64,000 nt of DNA from Desulfamplus sp. (GCA_015231615.1 JADGBE010000001.1:62001-126000), one strand, 5' to 3'; positions 24,772 to 34,284 are shown, counted from the first letter of the stretch. A program made the numbers and translations. The notes: generated by a model from the sequence alone, not told the origin.

Positions 24772-27078
24772 AATCTTCTCAATACGGCATGGAACAAATC
24801 TGTGAATCGGAGTTCCAAGAAAATCGCGATTTGTGTTTTTTGTCAGACGATTAACATTGATTCCATAAATTTGTCCACCATATATTAAACCAAATCCATG
24901 AGGAATAAGAACCATTCCAGAACGCACCTGAGAACTTACTTCAACTATTCCAATTTCACTTCCAGCTTCTGTCGTTACCTTAACAGATTCGCCATTCACA
25001 AGATTTAATCTATCAGCATCTTCAACACTTACAGCTACGTTACATACTTGTTTATCTTTATTCCATTCAGGGTTTCTCATCATTGTATTCATGTTATATC
25101 TTGTATGGCGACCAGCATTTAAAATCAATGGAAACTCCTTTGGCATTTGAAGCTCTTTAGATTCTCTTTCAGCATTAAGCTCTATAATTTGCTCTTCAAC
25201 TTCAGGTATATAAACTTCAATTTTTCCTGATTTTGTTTGAATTGAACCCATATTATCTTCAGGATTTACCTTTCCAACCCACAACCCTTGTGGATTATCT
25301 ATAAGTGCTTGAAATATATTATCTGATTGCTCCATACTATTTTCAAATCCTGCCCTTACAGCATTTTTGCGAAAAGTGTCAGGGGCAGTCATCAAAAGCC
25401 CCCACAACGCGGCTTTTGCAGCACTATCCCAATTTTCACCAAGCGTTTTTGCAAGCACAAAAGGCATTTTGGCAAATATTGATGGATTAGATGCACCCCA
25501 CTGCATAAGCTCCATTCCAAAAGCCATTCTGCTTTTTTGAGAGTTTGCTATTAAGTTGTCGTTAGAAAGGTTCAAAGATGTCTCTCCAATATACTCTCTA
25601 TCAACATTTTTGGCAGCCTTTTTAACATTTTCTGGAATATCTGGTATCAAACCAAGTTTATCAGCGATTTTGGTAAATATTTGCGATGATTCAAGGCACT
25701 TTTCAGGAGGATTAACAATTGGACGCCTCAATTGAAGATAAACTTCTGGAAAAGTAAGAGGGAAAAAAGCTGTATCCCATGATTCATAGAATGTTCGGCA
25801 TGGTAGCACATAATGTGCAAATCGTGCTGTTTCACTCATCACAATATCATTGACAACAAGAAGGTCAAGCTCTGAAAATGCCTTTTCGTAGGCTGTTGTG
25901 TCAGGATAAGAACGCAGAGGATTACAGGCACTTACAAAAACCGCCCTCAATTTTTGAGGATTATCACTTAAAATCTCTTCAGGCATTACAGATGGGGGGA
26001 ACGTCCCAACTGCAACTGGCGGCATGTTCGTTGTTACTGTCCGCCAAACTTTGGGGTTTCTCTCATCAGCATGAGAACCCATTGGCATTACCATTCCGGG
26101 AATTACATTTCCACCTGAAACACAAAAAATTCCGCAAATAGTTCCAAGTATATTCATAAGATAGGAATTTATAGCACTGTTGCGTCCCATGTAAATTCCA
26201 AGGTCTGGGTGCATACACCACTTTTTTGTAGTCATAAGGCGGCAAAGCTCAACAACTTTCTCATACTCAAGCTCACAAAGAGTTATTGCCCCTTTAATAT
26301 CAAACTTCTTAAACCAATGTTCAATTTTCTCATAACCTTCCACATAGTTTTCTATATATTCTCTATTTTCCCAACCATTTTCTAAAATAATTGCAATCAT
26401 AGCTTTTATAAGAAGGGCATCGGTTCCCGGGCGAATTGGCAAATGTATGTTGGCAATAGCAGCGGTTTCAGATTTTCTTGGATCAATAACTACAAGAACT
26501 TTATCTTGGGATTTGCTAAACTCTTTTAACAAAATCGGGGTGCGTGGCATTTGGTGGCTCTCCATTCCGTTCCAACCCCAAGCAACAAGCATTTCAGTAT
26601 TATGTTCATCTGGTATAACAACATTATACTGCTTTCCAAGCATACGCCCAAGAGTCCAAAATATACCGCTAAACTCCTGGGCCGCAGATGAATAGTGGTA
26701 TTTAGAACCCATTTGTTTTAACAAACTAAGACCAAAAGCACCCTCTAAATGACCGCCTTGAGAACTTGCTCCCATATAGGCAAAAGATCGAGGTCCATAT
26801 TTTGCGACAATCTCTTTAAGTTTTGCGGCAATTTCATCAGTTGCCTGTTCCCAATCAATTGGAATGAATTTATCACCTACTCTTTTGAGCGGCTCTTTAA
26901 GTCTATCTGACGGATATTGGTGATAGATAATGTTCATACCTTTACGACAAGCATAACCTCTACTCCTTGGATTATCCTTATCAGGTCTTACCTTAACCAT
27001 CTTGTTATCTTCAACCTCAACCTCTAATCCGCAATTTTGAGAACATAGAACACATCCAGTTTTATGCCATTTACCCAT
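24769..27078 (-). CDS. Molybdopterin-dependent oxidoreductase (DMSO reductase superfamily)
   Basis: A 769-residue catalytic subunit. The N-terminal 4Fe-4S motif is CVLCSQNC with a fourth Cys in YACRKG, then molybdopterin-binding segments (VIDPRKSETA, LPIRPGTDALL) and a C-terminal dinucleotide domain (NAGRHTRYNMNTMMRN, PHGFGLIYGG). No twin-arginine signal is seen, so it is probably cytoplasmic. I cannot find an obvious Cys, Sec or Ser metal ligand at the usual site; the region reads AAQEFSGIFWTLGRM. No electron-transfer subunit adjoins it. It resembles solitary FdhA-like proteins of unknown substrate; formate dehydrogenase is one guess. The stop lies in a repeat. Confidence 0.87.
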   Translation of the reverse strand: MGKWHKTGCVLCSQNCGLEVEVEDNKMVKVRPDKDNPRSRGYACRKGMNIIYHQYPSDRLKEPLKRVGDKFIPIDWEQATDEIAAKLKEIVAKYGPRSFAYMGASSQGGHLEGAFGLSLLKQMGSKYHYSSAAQEFSGIFWTLGRMLGKQYNVVIPDEHNTEMLVAWGWNGMESHQMPRTPILLKEFSKSQDKVLVVIDPRKSETAAIANIHLPIRPGTDALLIKAMIAIILENGWENREYIENYVEGYEKIEHWFKKFDIKGAITLCELEYEKVVELCRLMTTKKWCMHPDLGIYMGRNSAINSYLMNILGTICGIFCVSGGNVIPGMVMPMGSHADERNPKVWRTVTTNMPPVAVGTFPPSVMPEEILSDNPQKLRAVFVSACNPLRSYPDTTAYEKAFSELDLLVVNDIVMSETARFAHYVLPCRTFYESWDTAFFPLTFPEVYLQLRRPIVNPPEKCLESSQIFTKIADKLGLIPDIPENVKKAAKNVDREYIGETSLNLSNDNLIANSQKSRMAFGMELMQWGASNPSIFAKMPFVLAKTLGENWDSAAKAALWGLLMTAPDTFRKNAVRAGFENSMEQSDNIFQALIDNPQGLWVGKVNPEDNMGSIQTKSGKIEVYIPEVEEQIIELNAERESKELQMPKEFPLILNAGRHTRYNMNTMMRNPEWNKDKQVCNVAVSVEDADRLNLVNGESVKVTTEAGSEIGIVEVSSQVRSGMVLIPHGFGLIYGGQIYGINVNRLTKNTNRDFLGTPIHRFVPCRIEKI

Positions 27079-27116
27079 ATTTGATTCTCCTTTTAAGATA
27101 AAACCATATTTTTAAT

Positions 27117-27155
27117 GAAGCTCCCGCCGCAGCGGCGGGTATTAACCCGAGCTTC
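27117..27155. other. GC-rich nested hairpin upstream of the Mo enzyme gene
   Basis: CCCGCCG-CAG-CGGCGGG (27123-27139) is enclosed by GAAGCT and AGCTTC. It stands out against the AT-rich surroundings and lies about 40 bases upstream of the gene start at 27078. It might be a 5' leader structure or another small repeat. Confidence 0.6.
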
Positions 27156-27218
27156 GCAATAAAACACCATTTTCTATCCAATAAACTCAAGGGGTCAATT
27201 CAAATTTAGCATTAACGC
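27152..27218. repeat. MITE-like 67-bp element, degenerate copy D
   Basis: The core ATCCAATAAACTCAAGGGG matches the other copies at 27520, 28440 and 47290. The terminal repeats are eroded and the right end is not recognisable. Assigned by core alignment only. Confidence 0.45.
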
Positions 27219-27429
27219 TATCAAAAATGCACGGTAAAATTAATTAGTCATAACAATACACCTTTTTGAGAGTCATATAAAAGGGGAGATAAGACAAAAA
27301 TCATTCAAAAAAAGACAATGTATAACATTTATATCTTTTTCTTGACGTGGTTAATAGATTAAATTAGATGTTCTTAGAGCCTGTTTAAATATTCAGGCTC
27401 TAAGGAAATTTTATCACACTTTAAAGTTA
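27219..27429. other. Intergenic stretch with an 11-bp hairpin
   Basis: No gene is seen. A perfect 11-base stem, CTTAGAGCCTG with CAGGCTCTAAG, lies at 27373-27404 and is followed by an AT-rich run (GAAATTTTATCAC). A TTGACG at about 27343 could be a -35 element, but the matching -10 is poor. The AGAGCCTG hairpin may be an attenuator or a remnant of an insertion-sequence end. Confidence 0.5.
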
Positions 27430-27564
27430 ATGAAGATAGCAAAAGTTAGTTCATTTAGATATGGGGAAGAATCCAACGATCTTTTTATTATTGACCGTAT
27501 AAACTCTCTTGCTGTAATAGAGTTCCTGCAAAACTGGGATTTCCCCATTGAGTTTATTGGATAA
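27430..27564 (+). pseudogene. 44-codon gene fragment ending inside a MITE copy
   Basis: An ATG-initiated frame whose first 30 codons (MKIAKVSSFRYGEESNDLF and on) look like ordinary coding sequence. The last 14 codons and the stop come from MITE copy A. No ribosome site is clear. The most economical reading is the 5' end of a gene interrupted by the element and lacking its remainder. I do not recognise the fragment. Confidence 0.4.
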
Positions 27565-27586
27565 AAAATGAGTTTTGCAGGAGGTC
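27520..27586 (-). repeat. MITE-like 67-bp element, copy A
   Basis: Terminal inverted repeats GAGTTCCTGCAAAACT and AGTTTTGCAGGAGGTC flank a core that is the complement of the core in copies B and C. Same length, 67 bases, as copies B and C. It lies 39 bases upstream of the solute-binding protein gene. Confidence 0.82.
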
Positions 27587-27625
27587 AAATATTAATGTTA
27601 AAACTAAAAACCGAACGGGACAAAC

Positions 27626-28432
27626 ATGCAAAAAAAATTAACAGTTTGGCTAAAATCTATGCTCACTATTTTAATTATCGGTTTAACAGTTTCAACTACT
27701 TATGCCACCGATACCCAAATTCGACTGGGATATTCGGATGAGGAGGCGTTTCCTTTTCAAATTAGGCATGACGCTAATCCGCCCGGTATTGCAATGGAAA
27801 TAATCAATCAGGTAGCCAAGGATATTGGTATAGAGATTATTTATCTACAGTTACCTAATAAACGTGTCTTGCGTTCGCTATTGAAAGGCGATGTAATTGA
27901 TGGGGCATTTATGTACTCATTCAAAACGGAGCGGGAGACCAATGGCAAATATCCCATGAAAGATGGTAAGTTGGATGAGGAAAAACGGCTTACAACTTTA
28001 ACCTACTATATTTACAAATTGAAAAAGAGTTTGTTAAAATGGGATGGAAATAAATTTTCTGGCGTTGAATTTAACGACATGAACATGAGAATCGGTGCAA
28101 ACATGGGTTACTCAATTGTCGGTGACTTGCAAAAAATGGGCATTGAAGTCGATGAAGGGGCTAAAAAAACTGATCAAAATTTCAAGAAACTTTTGAACGG
28201 TCGGATTGTCGGGTATGCTCACCAAGATTTAGTGGCGGATAATTATCTAAAAACTAACAGAATAAATGTGGTTGAAAAAATTTCCATTCCCCTTTCAACC
28301 AAACCATATTTTCTAATGTTTAGTCACCAATTTATAAAACAAAATCCCCAGATGGCTGAAAAAATTTGGACAAGGATTGCTGAAATCCGAGATACTGTAA
28401 CCAAAGAAGTGGTGCATAAATATTCAAAGTAG
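27626..28432 (+). CDS. Solitary extracellular solute-binding protein, family 3
   Basis: A 268-residue protein with a classic signal peptide (KK start, LTILIIGLTVSTTYA, cleavage near AT-DT). A family-3 binding fold follows: IRLGYSDEEAFPFQIRHD, PPGIAMEIINQVAKDIG, and a lobe with MRIGANMGYSIVGDLQKMG. These proteins bind amino acids or related solutes in the periplasm. No permease or ATPase gene is nearby, so it either feeds a distant transporter or serves as a sensor. Base usage is less AT-biased than in its neighbours, and inverted MITE copies lie on both sides, suggesting lateral acquisition. Confidence 0.85.
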   Translation: MQKKLTVWLKSMLTILIIGLTVSTTYATDTQIRLGYSDEEAFPFQIRHDANPPGIAMEIINQVAKDIGIEIIYLQLPNKRVLRSLLKGDVIDGAFMYSFKTERETNGKYPMKDGKLDEEKRLTTLTYYIYKLKKSLLKWDGNKFSGVEFNDMNMRIGANMGYSIVGDLQKMGIEVDEGAKKTDQNFKKLLNGRIVGYAHQDLVADNYLKTNRINVVEKISIPLSTKPYFLMFSHQFIKQNPQMAEKIWTRIAEIRDTVTKEVVHKYSK

Positions 28433-28439
28433 AGTTATT

Positions 28440-28506
28440 TGAACCCTGCGAAACCCATTATCTAACCAGTAAAATCAAGGGGAGAATTGAAGTTTTACAA
28501 GAGTTC
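28440..28506 (+). repeat. MITE-like 67-bp element, copy B
   Basis: The core AACCAGTAAAATCAAGG and right end GTTTTACAAGAGTTC align base-for-base with copy C at 47290. The left terminal repeat is partly diverged (CCTGCGAAAC). It starts seven bases after the solute-binding protein stop codon and is inverted relative to copy A. Confidence 0.75.
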
Positions 28507-28544
28507 TATTTATATCTTGCTAACAAATAACAAATGGTGAATAG

Positions 28545-30320
28545 ATGAAAATAGCAACAGTAACCGTAATTGATAAGGATATCGAAGAGTTTAATGGAGA
28601 TATTTTAGTTTATTTTATTCCTCAAGCAAAAAATAATAAATTTGAGTATCTTACTAATAATAGCTCTATAAACAATCAAATTGATCACGCATATAAACTT
28701 GGGGACTTTTCAGGTAAAGAGGGGCAGACTCTTTTATTGTATCCTTTTGATTATATGGAAGAGTCTAAAGAGAATAATATAACTTTACCCAAACGTATTT
28801 TAGCAGTTGGTATTGGGAAGATTAATATAAATAATGACTCCAAACTTAATGATTACAATGAATTTGTTGATATTTTGCGAAAAGCTGGTGGTTCTGTTGC
28901 AGCAGTGTCAGCAAAGGTCAAAGCCTCAAAAATAATGATCTCCCTGCCTGACACTGAAAAGATGATTCCCGTAAAAAATACCAATCCATCACAAAATATT
29001 AATTCAACCGATATGTCAATTACCACAGCAGATATGGCACAGTGTTTAGCTGAGGGTATTCTGCTTGGTGATTACCGCTTTTTAAAATATAAAAAAGAGA
29101 AGCTTGATGAACCTCATTATAATGGGTTAGCTGAAATTAAATTCTATTTAGAAAACTTTTCAGAATCTTCATCACCTTCAAGCAGTTCAAATTATTCTAA
29201 AACTATTTCTAAGGTTCGCAAATCACTTAAACGTGCATCAATATCTGCTCAAGCTGTTTATAAGGCAAGAGATATGGGCAACGAACCTGCAAATGAGTGG
29301 AGAGCATCTGATTTTGCAGCTTATGCAACTAAATTAGCAAAAAAATATAAACTTAATTGCACCGTTATTGATAAAGAGAAGATGAAAGAGCTTGGTATGG
29401 GAGGAATTATTGCCGTTAATCAAGGTTCGTCAGAGCCTCCTAAGATGGTTATTTTAGAATATCAACCCCAAAAAGATAAGGTAAAAAGTAAAAAGCATAA
29501 AGATGAGCAAAATAGCAATTTAAAGCAAGAAGATGTGAAGCAAAATCAAAATTTAAAAGAAGAAGGTTTTGAAGAAAAAAAAGAGACAATCCTTCTTGTT
29601 GGTAAAGGAATAACCTTTGATTCTGGTGGAATCTGCCTTAAACAGCCAACTGGTATGGAAGATATGAAATATGATATGTGCGGTGGTGCCGCTGTTCTTG
29701 CCGTAATGCAGGCAGTTGCACAGGATATGCCAGATAATGTTGGTGTTGTGGCAATTGTGCCAGCCACTGATAATCTATCTGGTGGTTCTGCTGTAAAGCC
29801 AGGTGATATAATTCGCCACTATAATGGAGTTACTTCTGAAATTATCAATACTGATGCAGAGGGGAGAATGGTCCTTGCCGATGCAATTGCATACGGAATT
29901 GAGACGTTTAAGCCTGCTTGTGTAGTTGATATTGCAACATTAACAGGGGCTGCAATTATAGGGCTTGGGCATCACTATTCTGCTATTTTGGGTAACAGCG
30001 ATGAGCTTATTAAACGCCTTGTAGAAGCAGCTAACAGGGCAGGAGAGCCTCTTTGGAGGTTGCCTCTTGGAAAAGAATATACAAAACAGATCGAGTCAAA
30101 GGTAGCAGATATAAAAAATGCAGGAGGAAAAGCTGCTGGCACTATCACGGCAGCAGCTTATCTTGAACATTTTGTTGGAAAGACCCCCTGGGCACATATT
30201 GATATAGCTGGAACTGCATGGGAGTTTACAGAGAAAAACTATATTCCAAAAGGAGCTTCTGGTATTGGCGTTCGCACATTTTTAGAGCTTATTCGTAGTT
30301 GGCAAACATCTCTTACATAA
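28545..30320 (+). CDS. pepA: Cytosolic leucyl aminopeptidase (M17)
   Basis: Removes N-terminal residues from peptides using two metal ions in a hexamer. The catalytic domain shows GKGITFDSGGICLKQ with the metal-binding Lys and Asp, MKYDMCGGAAVL, and the signature NTDAEGRMVLADA. The N-terminal domain is divergent. At 591 residues it exceeds the usual 480-510. A highly charged Lys/Glu/Asn/Gln insert lies just before GKGITFDSGG (about residues 307-345), and a Ser-rich stretch near 205. It overlaps the convergent dehydrogenase gene by eight bases. Confidence 0.95.
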   Translation: MKIATVTVIDKDIEEFNGDILVYFIPQAKNNKFEYLTNNSSINNQIDHAYKLGDFSGKEGQTLLLYPFDYMEESKENNITLPKRILAVGIGKININNDSKLNDYNEFVDILRKAGGSVAAVSAKVKASKIMISLPDTEKMIPVKNTNPSQNINSTDMSITTADMAQCLAEGILLGDYRFLKYKKEKLDEPHYNGLAEIKFYLENFSESSSPSSSSNYSKTISKVRKSLKRASISAQAVYKARDMGNEPANEWRASDFAAYATKLAKKYKLNCTVIDKEKMKELGMGGIIAVNQGSSEPPKMVILEYQPQKDKVKSKKHKDEQNSNLKQEDVKQNQNLKEEGFEEKKETILLVGKGITFDSGGICLKQPTGMEDMKYDMCGGAAVLAVMQAVAQDMPDNVGVVAIVPATDNLSGGSAVKPGDIIRHYNGVTSEIINTDAEGRMVLADAIAYGIETFKPACVVDIATLTGAAIIGLGHHYSAILGNSDELIKRLVEAANRAGEPLWRLPLGKEYTKQIESKVADIKNAGGKAAGTITAAAYLEHFVGKTPWAHIDIAGTAWEFTEKNYIPKGASGIGVRTFLELIRSWQTSLT

Positions 30321-31191
30321 AAAGCCTATAAAGAGCTTGTGTTCCTTCATATTCATAACCATTTTGTGCAACTTTATCATAAAGTGATTTTGCAAGATTA
30401 AGTCCCGGCAGATCAAGCCCCATCTCTTTTGCTGAATCAATTGCAATGCCCATATCTTTTATAAAGTGCCTAACATAAAACCCTGGGGCAAAATCACCTT
30501 TTATGATCCTTGGACCAAGATTATTCAAAGACCAGCTTCCTGCAGACCCTGTCCCAATGTTTTTTAAAACTATCTCAGGATCAAGCCCAGCTTTTTTAGC
30601 ATATACAAGAGTTTCACATAACCCTAACATACATGCTGCAATTGATATTTGATTTGCCATCTTAGTATGTTGGCCGCTTCCCGCATTACCTTGAAGATGA
30701 ATATTTTTACCCATTACCTCCAAAATAGACTTTGATGCCTCAAAAATATCTTTATCGCCACCAACCATTATCACGAGGGCAGCATTTTTTGCTCCAATAT
30801 CTCCACCAGATACAGGGGCATCTAAAGCGTGAATCGAGCGTTTTTTAGATGCCTCATATATTTTAACCGCAAGTAAAGGGCTTGATGTTGTCATATCAAT
30901 CAAAATGGTCTCTGGTGAGGCATTTTCAATAATTCCACCTTGTTGAAGATAGACCTCTTCAACATCTGAAGGAAAGCCGACAATTGTGATGATTACATTG
31001 CATTTTTTCGCAAGTTCTGCTGTTGTATTTTCCCAAATTGCACCTTTTTTACAAATTAATTCTGCCTTTGATTTAGTGCGACTATAAACATGAAGTTGAT
31101 AACCAGCATCAAGAATATGACCTGCCATGCTGTTACCCATTACTCCAGTGCCAATAAATCCAACAACACTATTTTTAGGGGATATAATCAT
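30313..31191 (-). CDS. NAD(P)-dependent beta-hydroxyacid dehydrogenase (HIBADH/GarR type)
   Basis: A 292-residue cytoplasmic oxidoreductase. It has an N-terminal Rossmann motif GFIGTGVMGNSMAG, the substrate-site DAPVSGGDIGAKNAA, GSGQHTKMANQ with the catalytic Lys, and a C-terminal helical domain. Members reduce or oxidise small hydroxyacids such as 3-hydroxyisobutyrate, tartronate semialdehyde or glyoxylate. The exact substrate cannot be read from the sequence. It ends inside the convergent pepA gene by eight bases. Confidence 0.88.
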   Translation of the reverse strand: MIISPKNSVVGFIGTGVMGNSMAGHILDAGYQLHVYSRTKSKAELICKKGAIWENTTAELAKKCNVIITIVGFPSDVEEVYLQQGGIIENASPETILIDMTTSSPLLAVKIYEASKKRSIHALDAPVSGGDIGAKNAALVIMVGGDKDIFEASKSILEVMGKNIHLQGNAGSGQHTKMANQISIAACMLGLCETLVYAKKAGLDPEIVLKNIGTGSAGSWSLNNLGPRIIKGDFAPGFYVRHFIKDMGIAIDSAKEMGLDLPGLNLAKSLYDKVAQNGYEYEGTQALYRLFM

Positions 31192-31261
31192 ATTGCATTG
31201 TCCTTTAAATATTTTTGTTAAAGATTGATTATGATTTTGGGTAATTTATAGTTAAAATAGT

Positions 31262-31295
31262 AGATTTGACAACTTTAAAAAAAGTTGTCAAATCT
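31262..31295. repeat. 34-bp palindrome, copy 3 of a four-copy family
   Basis: Arms AGATTTGACAACTTT and AAAGTTGTCAAATCT around a short A-run. It lies between the P-loop ATPase gene and the dehydrogenase gene, both on the minus strand, where it may separate their transcripts. Confidence 0.85.
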
Positions 31296-31321
31296 TATTA
31301 AAATTATGTTGGCGTTGGAAT

Positions 31322-32014
31322 TTATCGGGCAAGCATCATTGTGGCTGGTTCAATAAGCTGTCTTTCATTCGCTTTTTCGCCATCTTTGAGAATTACCACC
31401 TCAATTTTATCCTCTTTAGGCTGCAAATATACAGCTTTTGCAAAACGACTTTGAACCTTATCAAGCTGAATCGGAAAACCTTTATCAGTAAAAGCCTCTT
31501 CTCTATGGCTCTTCATTGAAAACCAAATTGCCAATGAAAACTCAGAAGCAAGCTCTGATAGTTTATCTAAAACAACAGAGCAATCTCTATCAAAATCAAG
31601 ACCATCAACCACAATCATTGAAGGCATTTCAAGAGAGTTTTTTCTAAGGCTAACAAGATAATCTCTGATATTTTTTGAGCTAAAAGTGTTCTCGTGGCAG
31701 GTTATGCCAAATTTACAAGGGGCAAGATCGTCCCAAAGCCGAGTAGCTTTTTGAGGATCAATATATCCAACACTGTCAATAAGGTTGGTGTATCCATCTT
31801 TATATCTAAGGTTTATTTTATCAATAGTGTCATAAAGACTTATATGAATCACTTTTTTCCCCTCAAGGAGCCATGAAATTGCAATTTGGACAAGAAATTG
31901 AGTCTTGCCTACACCTGCTCTTGAAATCACAGCACCAAATTGACCTTTTTCCATATAGTCATTACCAAGAATCTGCACTACAGGGCTTTTTTGAATTAAA
32001 TCTTTTCTTAGCAT
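31322..32014 (-). CDS. RecA-fold P-loop ATPase of unknown function
   Basis: A 230-residue protein with Walker A SRAGVGKTQF (about residues 30-40), Walker B SMIVVDGLDF and a later SMKSHREEAF segment. The layout resembles the KaiC/RadA/DnaB branch of RecA-like ATPases, without a DNA-binding extension that I can see. It follows fusA by 18 bases with an AGAGG ribosome site, so the two are almost certainly cotranscribed. A role tied to translation or stress is an inference from position alone. Confidence 0.75.
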   Translation of the reverse strand: MLRKDLIQKSPVVQILGNDYMEKGQFGAVISRAGVGKTQFLVQIAISWLLEGKKVIHISLYDTIDKINLRYKDGYTNLIDSVGYIDPQKATRLWDDLAPCKFGITCHENTFSSKNIRDYLVSLRKNSLEMPSMIVVDGLDFDRDCSVVLDKLSELASEFSLAIWFSMKSHREEAFTDKGFPIQLDKVQSRFAKAVYLQPKEDKIEVVILKDGEKANERQLIEPATMMLAR

Positions 32015-32032
32015 TTTTACCTCTCTTTATCC

Positions 32033-34114
32033 CTATTTTTTCTTTTTATCTTCTTCTTTTGCCTTGATAATTGCATCTGCTACAGACTGAGGAACCTGCT
32101 TGTATGAAGAAAACTCCATTGTAAATTGTGCTTTTCCCTGAGTTGCAGAACGAAGTATGGTTGAAAATCCAAACATCTCTGATAGAGGAACTTGAGATTC
32201 AATTGCAGACATAACACCCTCTTCCTGAGATCCAAGAATAATACCGCGGCGTTGATTGATAAGACCCATACAAGAACCTTGAAATTCGTTTGGAGTCTCG
32301 ATTACAACCTTCATAATAGGCTCATGGATAACAGGTTTTGCCTTAAGATAACCTTCAAGAAAACCACCTCTTGCAGCAGCTTGAAATGCCATATCAGATG
32401 AGTCAACAGCATGGTATGCCCCGTCCATTAATGTTACACGGACACCAGTAATTGGAAATTCTAATTTGGGACCTTTCTCCATACAGCCTGTAAAACCTTT
32501 TTCGCAGGCTGGAATATAGTTAGTTGGAATTCTTCCACCAGTAACTTTATTCACAAATTCAAATTCGCCATCAAATGGTTCAACAAAGCCAGAAACACGA
32601 CCATATTGACCAGCACCACCTGTCTGCTTTTTGTGGGTGTAGTTAAACTCTGCTTTTTGGGTAATAGTCTCTCTGTAGGCAACTCTTGGCTGACCTGTTA
32701 TAACCTCTGCTTTATATTCCCGCTTCATCCTCTCAACATAGACCTCAAGGTGCAGTTCTCCCATTCCCTGAATAATGGTCTCGCTGGTCTCTTTATCAAC
32801 ATAGGTTCTAAAGGTTGGGTCTTCTTTAGTAAATCTGTTAAGAGCCTTTGACATATTAATCTGGGATTTATTGTCAACGGGAATAATTGAAAGAGATATA
32901 ACAGGCTCCATGACATGCATGGCAATCATTGAGTAGTTGATACCTGGGCTTACAAAGGTGTCGCCAGATGCACAGTCAATACCAAACATAGCACCAATAT
33001 GACCTGCTGGAATCTCATCAATATCTTCCATCTCAGCAGCGTGCATTCTAATAAGTCGTCCGACTTTAACTTTTTTGCCATCACGACTGTTGATAATGGT
33101 ATCGCCTTTTTTTAACCCACCCTGATAAACTCTGATATAGGTCAACTGACCATACTGCCCATCTTCTAACTTAAATGCCAATGCAACAGTTGGTTTATCA
33201 AAATCGCTTGTCAAGATGATACTCTCGCCATTGCGATCATGGTCAATGGCTTCATTATTTATATCAATTGGAGCTGGTAGAAATTTGAGAACAGCATCTA
33301 AGAGAGGCTGAACTGCCGTATTTTTATAGGCAGAACCCATGAAAACAGGTGTCATCTCTCTTGAAATAGTACCCCTTCTGACTGCACTAATAACCATTGC
33401 CTCTGTAATTTCTTTCTCTTCAAGGATCGCTTCTGTCAGTTCATCAGAGTACATTGAGACAGCATCAATCATCTCTTCACGTCTTTCAGCAGCTTCATCT
33501 TCAAGTTCTTTTGGAATCTCTTTTACAATTACATCTTCCCCATTATCACCCTCAAAGTAGAGTGCTTTCATTGAGATAAGATCAACTACTCCTTTAAGTT
33601 TATCTTCAAGACCAATGGGAATCTGCATTAAAACAGAGTTATGACCAAGTTTGTCTCTTAGCTGCTTTGCAACTCTGTATGGGTTAGCCCCGCTTCGATC
33701 GCATTTGTTGACAAACGCGATACAAGGCACCTGATAACGCTTCATCTGCTGATCAACTGTAATTGACTGAGACTGCACACCAGATACTGAGCAAAGAACC
33801 AAAATAACCCCGTCAAGAACTCTAAGAGATCTCTCAACTTCAACTGTAAAATCAACATGACCCGGGGTGTCAATAATATTTATATCGTTTTTATTCCATT
33901 CGCAGTGTGTTGCTGCCGAAGCAATGGTTATTCCGCGTTCTCTTTCAAGATCCATAGAGTCCATAACAGCACCAGCACCATCTTTTCCTTTAACCTCATG
34001 AATTTGATGAATTCGGTTTGTGTAAAACAGAATTCTCTCTGTCAGCGTGGTTTTGCCAGAATCAATGTGTGCACTAATTCCAATATTTCTTACTCTCTTT
34101 AAATCCTTTAACAT
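32033..34114 (-). CDS. fusA: Elongation factor G
   Basis: A 693-residue translocation GTPase. It has G1 [10 protein letters not shown]3 [12 protein letters not shown] and G4 NKCDRSGA, then domain II, and domain IV with the YRETIT and [11 protein letters not shown] segments. Ser in HIDSGKTT, with [11 protein letters not shown] downstream, fits the subgroup shared by spirochaetes, delta-type bacteria and mitochondria (spd/mtEFG1) rather than the classical str-operon type (HIDAGKTT). Consistently, no rpsL, rpsG or tuf genes are nearby. A promoter and a leader hairpin lie upstream. Confidence 0.95.
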   Translation of the reverse strand: MLKDLKRVRNIGISAHIDSGKTTLTERILFYTNRIHQIHEVKGKDGAGAVMDSMDLERERGITIASAATHCEWNKNDINIIDTPGHVDFTVEVERSLRVLDGVILVLCSVSGVQSQSITVDQQMKRYQVPCIAFVNKCDRSGANPYRVAKQLRDKLGHNSVLMQIPIGLEDKLKGVVDLISMKALYFEGDNGEDVIVKEIPKELEDEAAERREEMIDAVSMYSDELTEAILEEKEITEAMVISAVRRGTISREMTPVFMGSAYKNTAVQPLLDAVLKFLPAPIDINNEAIDHDRNGESIILTSDFDKPTVALAFKLEDGQYGQLTYIRVYQGGLKKGDTIINSRDGKKVKVGRLIRMHAAEMEDIDEIPAGHIGAMFGIDCASGDTFVSPGINYSMIAMHVMEPVISLSIIPVDNKSQINMSKALNRFTKEDPTFRTYVDKETSETIIQGMGELHLEVYVERMKREYKAEVITGQPRVAYRETITQKAEFNYTHKKQTGGAGQYGRVSGFVEPFDGEFEFVNKVTGGRIPTNYIPACEKGFTGCMEKGPKLEFPITGVRVTLMDGAYHAVDSSDMAFQAAARGGFLEGYLKAKPVIHEPIMKVVIETPNEFQGSCMGLINQRRGIILGSQEEGVMSAIESQVPLSEMFGFSTILRSATQGKAQFTMEFSSYKQVPQSVADAIIKAKEEDKKKK

Positions 34115-34157
34115 AATAAAAAATTATCCTTATAACTCTGAAAACTTGTCTTTTTCC

Positions 34158-34176
34158 AACCTGTTATCAACAGGTT
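34158..34176 (-). other. Hairpin in the fusA 5' leader
   Basis: AACCTGTT-ATC-AACAGGTT is a perfect eight-base stem with a three-base loop, 44-62 bases before the fusA ATG and downstream of the predicted promoter. It could stabilise or regulate the leader, but this is speculative. Confidence 0.5.
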
Positions 34177-34209
34177 AAGTGTAACACGTATTATCAAAAA
34201 AATTTAATA

Positions 34210-34238
34210 AATATATTTTTAATAGATTAATGTGTCAA
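34210..34238 (-). promoter_or_regulatory. Sigma-70-type promoter for fusA
   Basis: On the minus strand, TTGACA (34238-34233) is followed by a 17-base spacer and TATATT (34215-34210). This is a full -35 match and a near-consensus -10, about 100 bases from the fusA start. Confidence 0.7.
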
Positions 34239-34284
34239 GATTAAAATTAAACTTCTCCAAGTCAAATGGTTTCCCTATTTTTGG

